Positions 62,570 to 64,000 of a stretch of 64,000 nucleotides of DNA are shown in pieces. Position numbers and translations under genes: made by a program. A model generated the notes under the pieces. It was not told where the DNA came from, made no database searches, and saw only the letters and a list, made by a program, of their open reading frames with translations. Source of the DNA: Thalassomonas viridans (GTDB taxonomy: Bacteria > Pseudomonadota > Gammaproteobacteria > Enterobacterales > Alteromonadaceae); NCBI RefSeq assembly GCF_000948985.2, contig NZ_CP059733.1:6510001-6574000 (forward strand). Direction: 5' to 3'. How positions within the stretch are numbered: position 1 is the stretch's first letter; each line of letters begins with the position of its first letter.

Positions 62570-63337
62570 CTAACCAGCTCGGCTGGCCTCGGAGTAAAAC
62601 TTTTGCAGCAACTGCTGATATTCATCGGTGTGGAAGATTTTGGTCAGCGCCTGTTGAAACTGCTGCACCAGTGCCGGATCAACCCCTTTACTGAAGGCAA
62701 AACAGGTAAAAGCGGTGGGAAAGACAAACACGGTTTCATAATCGTCGAGATCGCCTCCCCATTGAATAATCATGTTATTGGCCGCCTGCAGGTCGTAGGC
62801 GATCATTTGAATCCGGCCTTTCGCCATCAATTCCAGGTTAGGTTTCATGGTGACATTGCTGAAAATATTAATGGTGGAAGACAGCTGCTCCATCAGCACC
62901 TGCTCGGCAATATCGTAACGCACGGTCCCTATGGCATATTGGGACAATTCATCAAAGCTGTTGACTTTAATCTTGCTTGATTTCAGGGCGATCAGGGCAT
63001 TGGTATCGCTATTTTCTATCGGACACGCCCACTGGAACTTGTCCTTGCGCTGCTTGGTCTGGGCTATGGCAAACAAGACGACATTATCCTGCTGTTCCAG
63101 GTTGCGGTAGGCACGCGCCCAGGGCTGCACTATGATTCGCTGTGGCTTTACCTTGAGTTCCTGCCAGATTTTATTCAGCAGCACCACAGACAGGCCGGTG
63201 ACTTTATCGTTTTCCGTGTAGTTTAACGGCGGATATTCTTCGGTGAGGTAACTAAGCTGCTCAAAAGACGAAGCCAGGCAAGGTTTTGCCAGTAAAGGTA
63301 AGATAAACAATAAAAAAAGAATAACCGGTTGTCGCAT
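62570..63337 (-). CDS. Periplasmic amino-acid-binding-like protein (SBP_bac_3 family)
   Basis: A 255-residue exported protein: signal peptide MRQPVILFLLFILPLLAKPCLA, then a type II solute-binding fold (LSYLTEEYPPLNYTENDKVTGLSVVLLNKIWQEL, VQPWARAYRNLEQQDNVVLFAIAQTKQRKDKFQWACPI, YAIGTVRYDIAEQVL, AYDLQAANNMIIQ). Orphan members without transporter genes are common in Shewanella and Vibrio; ligand unknown. The start at 63337 is chosen since it begins the signal peptide; 17 codons upstream are open but add a basic stretch. Confidence 0.85.
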   Translation of the reverse strand: MRQPVILFLLFILPLLAKPCLASSFEQLSYLTEEYPPLNYTENDKVTGLSVVLLNKIWQELKVKPQRIIVQPWARAYRNLEQQDNVVLFAIAQTKQRKDKFQWACPIENSDTNALIALKSSKIKVNSFDELSQYAIGTVRYDIAEQVLMEQLSSTINIFSNVTMKPNLELMAKGRIQMIAYDLQAANNMIIQWGGDLDDYETVFVFPTAFTCFAFSKGVDPALVQQFQQALTKIFHTDEYQQLLQKFYSEASRAG

Positions 63338-63530
63338 CTGGATATTTTTTCTTTTAAGCCTGGCATTAAGTATAATGAATCCAAGCATAAAAGTCCGCTT
63401 TTCCTTTTTTGCTCCAATTTGGCTTTTGCTCCTGTCTCCGGTGGCGTTTCATCTTAGCCCGGTCTTGCTCTGGAGCTTGCTTTAACCTTGTGCTAGTATC
63501 CTGCCCCTTTTAAAAACCAGAACAATAAAC

Positions 63531-64000
63531 ATGGATATTTCAATCTTAACCTATCTGTCTAATCTGGCCTTTGTCGGTGTATTTTTGATTGTAATATTTG
63601 CCTCCAAATGGCTTTACCATTTCACTACCCCCTACAGTACCTTTAGCGAGATTATCGACAAAAAGAACCTCGCCCTGGGAATTTCTGTTATGGGGTTTAT
63701 CGCCGCCAATACTATTATTTACAGCGCCGTGCTCACCGGCCCCAGCCCGGGTTTAAAGGCGGATTTACTCGATGTTGGCCAGTATACGCTTTTGGGCATG
63801 GCACTATTACTGGTATCACGCCTGATTAATGACAAGATTTTGTTGCATTCGTTTTGCAACCACAGGCAAATTATCACCAAACAAAGCATAGCCGTGGGCC
63901 TGGCGCAGGCAAGCTGTTATATCACCTCTGGCCTGGTGATTGGCGGCGCTCTGACCGGAGAGGGCGACTTTAGCTCGGCCCTGGTGTTTTACACCCTGGG
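63531..64000 (+). CDS. DUF350 (UPF0719) inner-membrane protein, 3'-truncated
   Basis: Begins at ATG 63531 and runs off the window after 156 codons. Helices at NLAFVGVFLIVIFASKWLYHF, LALGISVMGFIAANTIIYSAVL, VGQYTLLGMALLLVSRLI and IAVGLAQASCYITSGLVIGGAL, with the N-A-L-A-xxx-G-like pattern NLALGIS of the YjfL/DUF350 family. In other bacteria DUF350 genes go with YjfM- or spermidine-synthase-like neighbours, which would lie outside. Confidence 0.85.
   Translation, partial: MDISILTYLSNLAFVGVFLIVIFASKWLYHFTTPYSTFSEIIDKKNLALGISVMGFIAANTIIYSAVLTGPSPGLKADLLDVGQYTLLGMALLLVSRLINDKILLHSFCNHRQIITKQSIAVGLAQASCYITSGLVIGGALTGEGDFSSALVFYTL

Overview
The window looks like chromosomal DNA of a marine gammaproteobacterium of the order Alteromonadales, most like the Colwelliaceae (Thalassomonas/Colwellia type). 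The core genes point there: a fused ThiD-ThiE, cytochrome c4 genes beside engB, polA nearby, LetA/LetB, prlC-rsmJ, and several chemoreceptors and cyclic-di-GMP enzymes. The assignment is inferred from gene content. No rRNA, tRNA or CRISPR array was seen.

Layout. 0-2.2 kb: end of a thiamine cluster (thiG, thiDE). 2.2-6.5 kb: lipid-transport operon with two LetA halves and an eight-MCE-domain LetB. 6.6-8.8 kb: di-haem and tetra-haem cytochromes c. 9.0-9.6 kb: engB. 9.7-24.1 kb: a stretch bracketed by two related, inferred small RNA genes. It holds AT-rich accessory genes (ankyrin-like protein, a regulator-linked peptide with five 23-residue double-glycine repeats, divergent paralogues around a 28-bp perfect inverted repeat, exported CxxC proteins), then an ECF sigma/TonB operon, a chemoreceptor and a hydrolase. 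24.5-27.3 kb: polA. 27.9-34.2 kb: tripartite heavy-metal efflux operon with a histidine-rich protein. 34.4-35.7 kb: a minimal graspetide (ATP-grasp RiPP) locus. 36.2-44.2 kb: glutathione reductase, GGDEF/EAL protein, oligopeptidase A, 3-methyladenine glycosylase, RsmJ. 44.3-45.2 kb: an AT-rich bacteriocin-like peptide with a candidate immunity protein. 45.5-51.0 kb: chemoreceptor, peroxiredoxin, ferritin, small unknowns, a YhiN-like flavoprotein. 51.1-61.1 kb: a type I restriction-modification island with a YhcG nuclease, an excisionase-like HTH protein and a YgjP-like metalloprotease. 61.4-64.0 kb: an unknown membrane protein, gene relics, a periplasmic binding protein and a truncated DUF350 membrane protein.

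The most interesting parts are (i) two paralogous ~90-nt RNA genes with identical promoter layout, a 40-nt core differing at 3 positions and terminators of unlike sequence but like shape, one convergent to engB and one downstream of polA, where Spot 42 lies in enterobacteria; (ii) three unrelated small-peptide loci: the five-repeat double-glycine peptide, the ATP-grasp graspetide pair, and the double-glycine bacteriocin, whose leader resembles the repeats of the first; and (iii) the divergent paralogues sharing a long perfect palindrome. No exporter for any of these peptides lies in the window.
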